A stretch of DNA of 64,000 nt from Leishmania infantum JPCM5. Lineage: Eukaryota; Euglenozoa; Kinetoplastea; Trypanosomatida; Trypanosomatidae. Location: the NCBI RefSeq assembly GCF_000002875.2, contig NC_009386.2, forward strand, positions 17,501-81,500, read 5' to 3'. Positions within the stretch are counted from its first letter, which is position 1; every line of letters begins with the position of its first letter. The notes under the pieces are model-generated. The model did no database searches, was not told the origin of the DNA, and saw only the letters and a program-made list of their open reading frames with translations. Position numbers and translations under genes: made by a program. This document shows, piece by piece, positions 39,961-49,183 of the stretch.

Positions 39961-40014
39961 CTACTGCCCTCCCTATCTCTCGCCCACTGCCCTCCCTATC
40001 TCTCGCCCACTCTA
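39961..40014. repeat. Short tandem duplication
   Basis: The unit ACTGCCCTCCCTATCTCTCG with its following CCC is present twice in a row. It is pyrimidine-rich on the plus strand, and so purine-rich on the transcribed strand, about 200 bases 3' of the cyclophilin stop codon. Confidence 0.85.
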
Positions 40015-40216
40015 CCCACCCATCTCCACCCCGCACACCTGTGCGTGCAAGCGAGCGCCGCCACGGGCTCTCCACCCCTTGTGGGAGGTGCTGCCGCTTC
40101 CATACTGATCGCTGTTGTGCCGTCCCACGCCCGCCTGCCATTCGTTCGGCCTTGAGCAGGCCCGACTCTCTCTCGGATCGGCACCCAGGCCCTTAACCCT
40201 CCTCACCCTCTTCTCC

Positions 40217-41221
40217 TTACACACTCGTGTCAAGCACTTCACAGTCGGTGATGACAATGGACGCTTTCGGGGCCTGGTTGTGACGCACCTCGACCGCGTG
40301 GATCGCATCCACCACGTGCATGCCGTCCATGACTCGACCAAAGGCAACGTACTTGCCGTTCATCCAGGACATGGGTCGAAGCGTGATGTAGAAGGCAGAG
40401 CTGTTCGTGTGCGGGCCGTCGTTGCACATGCCTAGAATGCCAGCCGCATCGTGGGGGACGGCGTACGTCTCATCGGGGAAGCAGCGGCCGTAGCACGAGT
40501 ACCCGCCATTGCCGGAGTGCGCACCGGTCACATCGCCCCCCATCACCCACGCATCCTTTAAGGTGCGGAAGAAGGTAGTCCCCTTGTAGCCGATGTGCTG
40601 CGACGGCGGCGGATCGAATACGCTGCTGTGCGCAACGGTGTTGCCTGTGGCAACCGTGGTGCCGCGGCACAGCTCGCAGAAGTTCTTGCACGTCAGCGGA
40701 GCCACAGTCGCGTACAGCTCAAACCAAACCCTCCCCACCGCCACGCCGTCCACTGACACGTCCATCCAGCAGTACTGTCGGCCACGCGATGCGAGGAAGG
40801 CACGCCACGCGCTCTTGCCTTGCGCGGTGTAGTAGTCCTCCGTGGCGTCGGGCTTATAGTCCGTGTGAGTAGCGATGTTGTGCAAGAAGGTCTCTGCAGT
40901 AAGAAGGCGCTGTGGCTCGCTATCGCTGCCGTGCTGCTCCACCAGTACCGAGGCCGGTTCGGCAGCAGCCGCGGACGCCGTGGTAGCTGGCCCACCGCTC
41001 TCACAGAACGAGGTGTCTGTCGGCTGCTGCTGGGACGGCAGCTGCCCCGCCGACGCCCACGCAGCCCGCCGCTCGGCAAAGTCTCGTGGAAGCTCTAGTT
41101 TCACTACGACGGCATAGGATTCCGGGTACTTGTCGTTCACGTGCGCCGCCGCCTCTGCACAACGCTGGAAGTCCGCCGCCGTGACCAGTCCGTAGACGGT
41201 GAACGAGGTGACGCCCTTCAT
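40217..41221 (-). CDS. CYP11: Cyclophilin with N-terminal extension (CyP11-like)
   Basis: Predicted protein of 334 residues, ATG at 41221; an upstream open frame to 41347 is not needed. A cyclophilin (PPIase) domain occupies about residues 150-334: FFELCRG-type region (FCELCRGTTVATG), TTFFRTLKDAWVMGGDVTG, MCNDGPHTNSSAFYI and WMNGKYVAFGRVMDG. The catalytic Arg is present (Arg219), and Trp of the WMNG block corresponds to the cyclosporin-binding Trp. The neighbouring active-site Phe, Met and Gln of cyclophilin A (F60, M61, Q63) are Ala, Trp and Met. The N-terminal ~65 residues look like a small alpha/beta domain (SFTVYGLVTAADFQRCAEAA), followed by a linker. I recall L. major CyP11 mapping to chromosome 1, hence the symbol; treat it as likely, not proven. 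Confidence 0.92.
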   Translation of the reverse strand: MKGVTSFTVYGLVTAADFQRCAEAAAHVNDKYPESYAVVVKLELPRDFAERRAAWASAGQLPSQQQPTDTSFCESGGPATTASAAAAEPASVLVEQHGSDSEPQRLLTAETFLHNIATHTDYKPDATEDYYTAQGKSAWRAFLASRGRQYCWMDVSVDGVAVGRVWFELYATVAPLTCKNFCELCRGTTVATGNTVAHSSVFDPPPSQHIGYKGTTFFRTLKDAWVMGGDVTGAHSGNGGYSCYGRCFPDETYAVPHDAAGILGMCNDGPHTNSSAFYITLRPMSWMNGKYVAFGRVMDGMHVVDAIHAVEVRHNQAPKASIVITDCEVLDTSV

Positions 41222-44200
41222 GGTGGTTCGTGACGATGATAGCTGCCCAGATACACACGAGAGCACGCAGAAAGAGGCGCTGGGGCGGCTGTGATGGCCG
41301 TGAAAGCGAGAGAAGGCTTGCGGAGTGGGCACGAGTGTGTCAACCACTGGCGTGAAGACTGGTACCCGTTCCTTTGCCAGTGCGCGCGAGAGAGAGAGAG
41401 CGAGAGGGAGAGAAGAGGGTCAAGGTGTGGAGGAGCGAGGGAGGGACCGCGCCACCAACGACACACACGCATGGACCGGCAATCCAAAATACGGAGAGGC
41501 GTGTGTAACCGTGCCGCGAAACACCGAGCCGCACGACGCCGAAGAGGTCTGGACGGAAGGGCCGCACCCCAACTTGGCTTCGCCTCCACCCCCTGTTTAG
41601 GCGCTACTGTGGCGCTGGAGACGCTGAGGAAGCTCTGTGGGGCCAGACGGCAGACTTCGTCCCAGCTGCTGGCCGTCTTCCCAGCGAGGAGACGGCGATG
41701 ATTCATCAAAGGTGTGACGTAGCGGGAAAAAGGGTAGCAAGCCGGACTGCGTCGTCGGCCGTGCTGGACGCAGCGGGAGGAGAGCCCCTTCGGCCCGTCA
41801 TGCCGTGTTGAGGAGCGTCCGTTCGCGATGAGCCCCCCCCCTCCCCCTCAGTTGGCGAGGCAGACGGATCCAACGGCGCGCATATTTATGTGTGTGTGTG
41901 CGGAAGGGACTTTTGCGGCAAGAGTCGCACGAGGGCGTTGGCGGCACATTTTTCTCCCGTTGTTGCCGCCTTGAATGTACTCGCGCCTGGGCCTCCTCCT
42001 CCGCCCCTGTGTTGCTGTTGTTTAGGTGAGGGCCTCCGTGCTTCGTGATGACGGCGTCGCGTTCGGTCGACCGGTGCTGGCTAGCGCGTGCCCACGCTGC
42101 GGCCTCCGGCTCAGCGCAGAAGGCTTCGGCTATTCCGTCCACTAAGGGCCTCGTCTTTGGTCCGAGGGGCGCCGAGAACGAAACGCCGTCCGTGCCGCGC
42201 TTGCGTCACGAAGAAGTCGAACGCCGCCTTCAAGGCGTGCACGCTGTCCTCGTTGTTCGGGCTGCTGATGTCCCGGGCGAACGCGGTGTTGTATTCGGTC
42301 GATAGGTTGCTGGAGGCAGCCTGCATGGTGCATCCTCCTAGCTGGAAAACGCTTCACCTTCATCACCTGGTAAGCCATCATCTTCCGGCTCGCAAAGGTC
42401 TCGCCGCCCTTGAGGAGAAGGTGCCGTGTGCAGCAGCCTCGCGTTGCCCCTTGTTGCTGCCGCCCACCCACAGCGCCACCAGACCGCGGCAACGTCGGGG
42501 TCACGGGCCCCACAGCCCCGCTCCGCGCAGCATCGAAGGATTCCGGCAAAGGGCGGTTCTGTGATGGGCATGCGGCTTGCTGGCCGTGTTGACGCGTGGC
42601 GATGCGGTCGATTCCCGGCACAAGCCGCTGCGCCACGTGGTGAAGAGCAGTGCCGTCTGCCTGGGATAGCCCGTTCCTGCTGAGGCGCTCAGAGGGCATC
42701 TTGCGGATGGCTGGAAGAGCGTCTGTAGGCCGTCCTCCGGTGTGAGGCGAGCCGCGATGGAGCTTGTTCTGCTTGCGGCGAATCCCGTCGCTGAGCGTAC
42801 CCATGTAACGCTCGGGGTCAACGCCCCCGGGGCTTGGCAGAGGAGGTGGGGGCGATCCCCCCTCCCTCCTTAAGGTGAAGGATTTCGATATGAGAAGGCA
42901 GCCTCTCCCTAGATCCCCCCCCGATGGACCCAGGGAGGATGGGGTACGGCCTGCCACCTGTGCAGTCTTCGGGTGATCTATGCAAACATGAGAGAGAGGG
43001 TATGCCGGCTGTGCTGCGCCAGCCCGTGCGTGGGGGCTGTCGTTCGGGTCCAACCAGACGAACTCGGCTCGGGTCGGGGCCCCGTTTGTACGAGGAACGT
43101 CATCGCCGAAGAGTGGATGCTGGAGCCGCTCCCTGAGGAAGGTGCTTGCGAGGGGAACAGAGGGTAGAGAGGGGCGGGGTGCAGTAGTGGTGCGCGAAGA
43201 AGGTCTCCTGTCCTTCCATGAGACGGCGGGCAGCTGCTCACGGACTGGCTGGGGAAGGCACAGGAGGTCGTAACGGCAGAGTGCGATGGGTGGACGGCTG
43301 CATCCACTGCCCAAGGCGAGACTTACTTCCCCGCCGCATATGCATGCACGTGACAGTGAGCTCGGCAGCTACGCAAAGAGCTGGAAACACAGCACGGAGG
43401 AGATCCAGCAGAGGGAGGGAGGCGGGGGACGCAGCCACCAACCGAAGGGGACGCCACACAACTACATTGAAACAGAAGAAGAGCGGCCTCTTACGAGCCG
43501 CGAAACACGTATGCGCTGGCGCGTGCTTGTGCGCAGGGGTGCGAGCCGCCGCCGCCGCCGTTGTCGTGGTCGTTGTCGTCGGTTTCGTTGTCGATGCTGC
43601 TGCTGCTATCCTTTTAGCATGGCTGCCTGTGCCGCCGTCCTCCTCCCCAAGATGTTGGGCGTGTCTGCTCTGTGTCTGCGTGTCTACCGGCGTCAGAGGG
43701 AAAGAGAAGGGGAGGGGCGAGAGAAGAATGAAAAGAGTCAGGCGAGCAAGGGGCGAGCGAGTGCAGTCGTGAGGAGATGCTGCACTGGCCCGCGTCTTCG
43801 CCTCTACACCCTCCCTCCCCCCCTTTCAGTCTCCAGCTCAGCTCCTCGATGCACAACGACAGCAGGACCTTCAGAGAAAGACGGAAGAGAGTGGGCTGCG
43901 GTGATGGAACGACGCAGCCGTCTGCAGACATGCAATGCACGAAGGTACGAGCGCAGCGAATCTAACAACATGAGCGCTATCCATCATGTGCCGTGTGCCG
44001 TGTCCGAGTGTATGCCTGCTTCAGCTGCGTTCTTCTGTCGCGTGCAACGAGCACGGCCGCACGGTGACTTGACTCCACGAGCGCGACGCTGCGACGGAGG
44101 CACGCGGGTCTCTACCCACCATCAGCCTAGCATGCACGGGTGAGTCCTGTATCGTCCCTGTGCGAGAAGCCGTAGCAGTGTAGGGAGAGAGAACACGCAG

Positions 44201-44439
44201 CAACGACGAAGCAATGGCCACACCAACGCACGCGGGCATGCGCACCGACAGACCTGTATGGTCCAACGCCTCGGCACGGCGACTTTGGTGTTTGCTCTTT
44301 CCTTGGTTGGCGATCAACTCGTACGTGTGTGTGTGTGTGTACGACCATACCGCCCGCACGTCTATCCGCCCATGACGCAGCAGACGCCAACCTCACCCCG
44401 CTCGGCAGGCCAAAGGCACCCAAAACGAAGAAGAGTGTG
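41222..44439. other. Long intergenic region with possible retroelement remnant
   Basis: 3.2 kb without an intact gene. It contains the reverse-transcriptase-like remnant at 42142-43314 and no dispersed-repeat copy that I can see. TG and GA repeats are short (41393-41410, 44322-44341). Confidence 0.65.
42142..43314 (-). pseudogene. Possible decayed retroelement fragment (reverse-transcriptase-like)
   Basis: A long open minus-strand frame (390 codons) contains strings that read like pieces of a non-LTR reverse transcriptase: RPTDALPAIRKMPSERLSR resembles the RPVALTSTLCKCMERI-type start of the RT domain of ingi/L1Tc elements, and ALHHVAQRLVPGID resembles the following LHHxQAGFxPGxST block. The upstream part contains FVWLDPNDSPHARAG, which also looks coding. 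The catalytic YADD/FADD box is not recognisable and further matches switch frame, so any element is degraded. I rate this as weaker evidence than the zinc-finger fragment at 23 kb. Confidence 0.38.
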
Positions 44440-44856
44440 TTATGCGTGATTGCCATTCTCGGAGAAGTTGCGAAGCCGCTGCTTCAGCAGGGAGTAGCGG
44501 GCCTTGCCCTCGGGGCCGCCGTTGCAGTACACGCTGAGCCCGCTCCCTAGCAGCGCTGGCGCGCCGCCAGACACTACCGTGAGCGACAGGACTGCGGACG
44601 CGAGCCAGTAGTGGGTGCGCAGGAGTTCCTCGATGTCGTCTGTGAGGGTGTGATCCACTGGAGGGGCTTGAAAGCTCCACTTCAAGCTGCCCCACAGCCC
44701 CGAGAAGCTGCCGCTGCTGCTGGACGTGGTGATAGTGGCGGCATGGGCACCGGTCTTCTCGCCAGTGAAGGCGTCGTAGAGGATGGGGTAGGTGTACTGG
44801 GTGATGCTCAGGCCACCCACAAACTGAAAGAGAATCTGAGGCGCCGTGCGGTACAT
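44440..44856 (-). CDS. Small conserved membrane protein
   Basis: Predicted protein of 138 residues, ATG at 44856. The frame is open further upstream to 45201, with several Met, but that part is Cys/Leu-rich low complexity and unlike the rest. One hydrophobic helix lies at about residues 93-115 (WLASAVLSLTVVSGGAPALL), followed by a short basic C-terminal tail (KARYSLLKQRLRNFSENGNH). The N-terminal ~40 residues (MYRTAPQILFQFVGGLSITQ) are hydrophobic with a YTYPILYDAF segment, and a Ser-rich loop lies in the middle. No family is recognised. The layout fits a small mitochondrial inner-membrane or respiratory accessory protein. Confidence 0.72.
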   Translation of the reverse strand: MYRTAPQILFQFVGGLSITQYTYPILYDAFTGEKTGAHAATITTSSSSGSFSGLWGSLKWSFQAPPVDHTLTDDIEELLRTHYWLASAVLSLTVVSGGAPALLGSGLSVYCNGGPEGKARYSLLKQRLRNFSENGNHA

Positions 44857-45607
44857 CAGCGCCGGGAGAGGAGAACGCGGTTCCTCTGCGAGTGCCCTCG
44901 GCGCGTCTTCCAGTGAAGCGATGCGAGGCGTGAGTGCACACCAACACGTATGGAAGGGCTGGCAAGCTGTTTCTATGTGAGGGGAGAGGGGCGTGAGTGT
45001 CGATGCGCAGCAGCACCAAGACAGGAAAGAGGATAAGCAAGCGCATCGGCACTTCACGGGTGCAGCGCAGGTGCAGGCGGCGAACATTTCCAGTAGGGCA
45101 GAAGACGGACGGACGGACGGACGGGGCCACATGGAGACCCGCAACCGCGTCCACGACCACGCGCAGAGGACGATCGCATGATACCATGGAAACGAGCACA
45201 CTAGGCAGCAGAGAAGGTGCGAAGCGGCGTTGCTTGCGTGCCCATGTGCGTGCGTGGCTCATGTCGGCTCTTCTTTTCCGTTGGGGGCATACAAAACGTG
45301 TGAGTAGCGAAGTGAGCGTTCGACGACGCACTCGTGCGAGTACGCGAAAACACAAGGTGGGGGAAGCCGTCTAGAAGGTCGTTCTTATGCACGCACGCAC
45401 ACATGCACGCACCCGCCACCCACAACCACCTGCCGTGCACGCACAGGGGCGTAGAGGAGGGTGCGAGCATCGAGTGCGGTGAGGAAACCGAAAAGAAGAA
45501 CGGGAGAGAAAAGGAAGCATGGGCAGCGCTGCACACAAAAGGGTCGACGGAGGCGAGACAGGGTGACAGAGGGGGAGGGGCGCCGGGAGCAAACCCATCC
45601 ACACTTC
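44857..45607. other. Intergenic region downstream of the SNF2 gene
   Basis: A (GACG)n run at about 45107-45123 is the only repeat. No gene is supported; the open frames here are low-complexity extensions of the small membrane protein frame. Confidence 0.55.
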
Positions 45608-48376
45608 TCAAAAGCTAGAGCGGCAGGATGCGAAGTCGGCGGAGCTGCAGCCATCGCTTGCCCGCCCCCGTGCCACGGCTGCTGCTGCTGCCGACNAAAC
45701 GGCGTCGTCGGCGTGCGCAAGCGAGTCGCCCAGCAGGGATAATGGCGACGGCACCATCTCTGCGTCATCGCCTGCAGTCACCTCTGTCGGACGTGGGGCC
45801 GCCAGTGATGCGCTCGTGCAGCCCTCAAACTGGCTCATCAGTGGTGTCGTCGTCGTGGCACGGCTGGCAGGGAGAAGCGACGGAAACGGCGAGTTACTGC
45901 GATGCTGGGTGCCCCGCAGCACGGCCACCGGAGATGTCGCCGGCATGTTCATGCGTGCAGCCGCGTCGAACGCCTCCACAGGATTCGCGGAAGCGCCGCA
46001 GCCCTCTGTGGCGACATGTACGGTGGCAAGCGTATCCTCTATGTCGACGCGGCGGCGCCGAGGAGCATCATCGTTGCTTCCTGCGCCATCTGAGCGGCTG
46101 CGCACGCGCGCCAGCGCCTGCTGGGACAGCGATGCTTGCGATGGCGGTGGCGAGACAGAGCCTGAGCGCCACGTGCGCTCCGGCGAGGCCGAAGGCGAGT
46201 GCGCCAGCTGCGCTTCGTCGCGGCCCGCCGCGTCCGCGTCCACCGCCTCCGTCAGCACGCATGCGTTGTCGCTTACGTCATACACACCGTCGATCCTTCG
46301 GAGCTCCTCGCGCAGTTGCGCGCGGACGCGCCCGGGGTGCAGCAGCTCCAGTTGCTCCGCTGTGCTTCTCTGCTCACCGTCGTCCATGGCAAACATGTTG
46401 CGCAGCTGCAGGCGCGTGAAGTATCGATAGAGCTCGCCACCAGCATCCGGTGTCGGGGGCCGGCGGCCCTCTCCGCCGCCGCCGCCGCAGCCCTTCATGG
46501 ACTGCAGTGCTGCCATGCGCTTGAAGATTTGGTTGCGGTACACCTTCTCCTCAACCGTGCCACACGTTACCAGGCGAAAGACAACAACGTCGCGCCGCTG
46601 GCCAATGCGGTGGACGCGGTCGATGGCCTGGGCATCCGCAGACGGGTTCCAGCTGATGTCGAGCAGCACCACCGCCGAGGCGGCGTTGAAGGTGAGCCCG
46701 ACGCCGCCGACCTGCGTCGTGAGCAGACATACCCACACGCCCGCGTCGTTGTTGAAGCGTTCCACCTCGGCGCAGCGGCGCTCGCTCGGCGTGTTGCCGT
46801 CCACCTGTGTGTGCGTCAGCCGCCACTCCTGCAGGAGGAAGCTGAGGAGGTGCAGGAATCGCCTTGAGCGCGAAAAGACGAGCGTCTTGCGCTGCTCCGA
46901 GACGCAGCGCCGGAGCAGCTGCAGCGCCACCCACAGCTTCGCGCCGCCAAAGACATCGCCCATCTCTGCCACTGGCGCCTTGTACGGGTTGCGCGAGAGA
47001 GCCGCTGCGAAGGCCTCGTCGAGGAGGCTCAGCCAGGGATGGTTGCAGATCTGCGACAGCATTGTAAGTAGAAGCAAAGGATTCGTCCGCACAGTGGCGG
47101 CAGCTGACGTGTCACCACCGCCTAGGCTGCTCTTTTCCATGACCACACCATCCTCATCAGTGGTGCCCTCCGTCAGGTCCACGTCCGCAGCGCCTTCACG
47201 CGCGGAAGCCACCTCCTTCGAATCCAAGAAGGCCGCATACAGCTGCTGCTGCACGTCTGTCAAGCGCACCCACACGACGACGTCCTCCTTGCTACTCGAC
47301 AGCACTTGAGCGGCGACGTCCTTCTTCTCCCGGCGAAGCATGAAAGGGCGGATGGCGGCCTGCAACTTCGCTAGCTCGCTCGAGGCGGCCTCGCGCTGTG
47401 CCGCGCTGGCGTCACGCTCGTTGCCGCGCAGCAACGTCGCGCTGACGGCGTTGAAGTTGGACTTGTCCATGTCGAGTATCGACCCATCGAGGAAGCGGAA
47501 GATGCTCCACATGTCATCAAAGGTGTTCATGAGTGGCGTGCCTGTCAACGCGATCTTGTGACGCGCCGCAAGGGTCAAGGCGCTCTTGAAGACGCAGGTG
47601 TTGGGGTCCTTTATGAGGTGCGCCTCGTCCAGCACAACGTAGTCCACGAGGGTGACGCTCATGTCGGCAGCGTCCTGCCGCAGCACGCCATAGGTCGTGA
47701 GCAGCACACACGGCAGTCCATAGCGCAGCTTCCTCCACCGCGCCTGCCGCTTCTTGCGAGGTTCATTGTGGATGACCTCGACGACTCGCGTGAGCGACGC
47801 GCCGCCCCACTCGGCGAAGGCGGCCGTCCATATGGAGACTAGCGTCGGTGGGACGACAAGAATCGTTGTCTTGATCATCTGCCGCGCGTAGAGCTGGCCA
47901 AGAAAGGCGGCCACCTGCACCGTCTTGCCGAGACCCATCTCATCTGCCAGGAGACAGGCGCGGGACTTGCAATGGCGAGAATAGAGCCACTGAACGCCTG
48001 CGCGTTGGTGCGGGTAGAGTCTTGCGTCCACGTCTGGAGGGAGGGAGAAGGGCGGCCCTGACGTGGGCGGCGGCGGCGACGTCTCAGTAAACGCTGACGC
48101 TGCACACCGAGCGTTCTGCTCGTCGTCTGAATCGCTGACATTGCGATGACAGCGGCTGGCGCTCACGTTACCCGCCTTCGTCGTCGCCGCCGCCGTGTTC
48201 ACGCGCGTCTCCTGCAGCGTGCCTGCACGCGGCTCCCGGGATACCACGTGCGGGGATGTCGGAGAGGAAGAGGTGGTGGCTGCGGCTGTGATGCAGCAGC
48301 TGGACTTGGCGACGTTGCCGCGCGGCGCGGACGGCGTCCAAGAGAGAAGATCGTCCAGGAGGTCGTCGTGCTCCAT
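45608..48376 (-). CDS. SNF2-family ATPase, ERCC6L/PICH-like
   Basis: Predicted protein of 922 residues, ATG at 48376. SNF2 helicase motifs are complete: Walker A DEMGLGKT (145-152), DEAH (250-253), LTGTPLMN (278-285), then the helicase C half with LVFSRSRRF, QVGGVGLTFNAASAVVLLD and DAQAIDRVHRIGQ. After the helicase, VEEKVYRNQIFKR and LYRYFTRLQLRNMFAM match the ERCC6L (PICH) and Rad26/CSB-like subgroup, where a YRxQVFK motif and an RYFSKQELRELF motif occupy the same place. PICH is a DNA translocase on anaphase bridges, and CSB acts in transcription-coupled repair. Which role applies is unknown. The N-terminal 110 residues and C-terminal 250 residues are Ser/Thr/Ala-rich. One undetermined base (45696) leaves one residue unknown near the C-terminus. 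Confidence 0.93.
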   Translation of the reverse strand: MEHDDLLDDLLSWTPSAPRGNVAKSSCCITAAATTSSSPTSPHVVSREPRAGTLQETRVNTAAATTKAGNVSASRCHRNVSDSDDEQNARCAASAFTETSPPPPTSGPPFSLPPDVDARLYPHQRAGVQWLYSRHCKSRACLLADEMGLGKTVQVAAFLGQLYARQMIKTTILVVPPTLVSIWTAAFAEWGGASLTRVVEVIHNEPRKKRQARWRKLRYGLPCVLLTTYGVLRQDAADMSVTLVDYVVLDEAHLIKDPNTCVFKSALTLAARHKIALTGTPLMNTFDDMWSIFRFLDGSILDMDKSNFNAVSATLLRGNERDASAAQREAASSELAKLQAAIRPFMLRREKKDVAAQVLSSSKEDVVVWVRLTDVQQQLYAAFLDSKEVASAREGAADVDLTEGTTDEDGVVMEKSSLGGGDTSAAATVRTNPLLLLTMLSQICNHPWLSLLDEAFAAALSRNPYKAPVAEMGDVFGGAKLWVALQLLRRCVSEQRKTLVFSRSRRFLHLLSFLLQEWRLTHTQVDGNTPSERRCAEVERFNNDAGVWVCLLTTQVGGVGLTFNAASAVVLLDISWNPSADAQAIDRVHRIGQRRDVVVFRLVTCGTVEEKVYRNQIFKRMAALQSMKGCGGGGGEGRRPPTPDAGGELYRYFTRLQLRNMFAMDDGEQRSTAEQLELLHPGRVRAQLREELRRIDGVYDVSDNACVLTEAVDADAAGRDEAQLAHSPSASPERTWRSGSVSPPPSQASLSQQALARVRSRSDGAGSNDDAPRRRRVDIEDTLATVHVATEGCGASANPVEAFDAAARMNMPATSPVAVLRGTQHRSNSPFPSLLPASRATTTTPLMSQFEGCTSASLAAPRPTEVTAGDDAEMVPSPLSLLGDSLAHADDAVXSAAAAAVARGRASDGCSSADFASCRSSF
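45696..45696. other. Undetermined base (N) inside the SNF2 gene
   Basis: A single N within the low-complexity C-terminal part of the SNF2 coding sequence, leaving one ambiguous codon. The frame continues on both sides, so no frameshift is implied if exactly one base is missing. Confidence 0.98.
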
Positions 48377-49183
48377 GTGGCCTTTGGTATCTGTAGTTGG
48401 TGCGGGGGACGGAGGGCACGGCTGTCAGGCACGACCGTGAAGAGGGCGCTCCTTATCGATGACCGCAGCCAAAGTGAGAGGGCGACAGAGACAGGCAGGC
48501 AGACCGAGTGGGGAGGGGGGGGTGAGTGGGGAGGGGGGGGTGAGTGGGGAGGGGGGGGGGTGAGTGGGGAGGGGGGGGGGGGGCGTGCAGCACAGCAAAC
48601 GATCACGTAACGCATTATCAAGACCAGCAGCGGCGCGTGATGCAGCGCACCCACCGTCGTCATGGGCAAGGCGGCAGGCAGCGGCCCTGAAGTGGGTTAG
48701 CGTTCCCCTTTCCATCGCCCCCGCCCTTGTCTTTTCGTTGTGGTCGTCGTGCGTGCGCGTGCGAAGCGGTGCCCTGATGGAATATGCTCGGGCACAACGC
48801 TCACCGTATGTGCATGGCAACGTGTGTAGCAGATGTATCGGTGCGCGCTGATACGCGTTTTACGTATGCGTGTGCGTGTCTGAAGACCGTGTGCTCCGCT
48901 TGCGCGGGCATCTCTTCCCCCACCCTCCCCCCAACTCCCACCCTGCGGCGCCATCCAGTGGGTGATTTACGTGCATGACGTCACCCCGAACCTCCTCCCC
49001 GCTACCCGGGCTCGCTCTTGCTACTGGCTTCATTGGCCGGGGAGAGGGAGGCCAGCGGCGGAGAGTCTGGGCAGGAGTAGCGGCAGTGATACAGGCACAC
49101 ACCTACACGCGCGCGCGCTTCCACGGCGCAGCAACAGACATACACGTGAAACACCACCGCCGTGGAGCGCCGCTGCCTCACCT
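48377..49183. other. Intergenic region upstream of the SNF2 gene
   Basis: Contains a G-rich minisatellite (48505-48583) described separately and no coding signature. The right part should carry the 3' UTR of the beta-helix protein. Confidence 0.6.
48505..48583. repeat. G-rich minisatellite (GAGTGGGGAGGGGGGGGT-type units)
   Basis: Four units of about 18-21 bases, each GAGTGGGGA followed by a run of 8-13 G, on the plus (template) strand. The transcribed strand reads CCCCTCCCCACTCA repeats, about 130-205 bases upstream of the SNF2 ATG, so it could serve as the polypyrimidine tract for trans-splicing. The plus strand could form G-quadruplexes. Confidence 0.9.

Larger units (their letters stand above)
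36582..40216. other. Long intergenic region carrying repeat copy C
   Basis: 3.6 kb, the longest spacer in the window. Copy C of the dispersed repeat fills about 37763-38399 in the antisense direction. A tandem duplication at 39961-40014 lies in the 3' UTR region of the cyclophilin gene. No gene is supported, including a Cys-rich 45-codon ORF at 38507-38644 (see rejected items). Confidence 0.7.
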
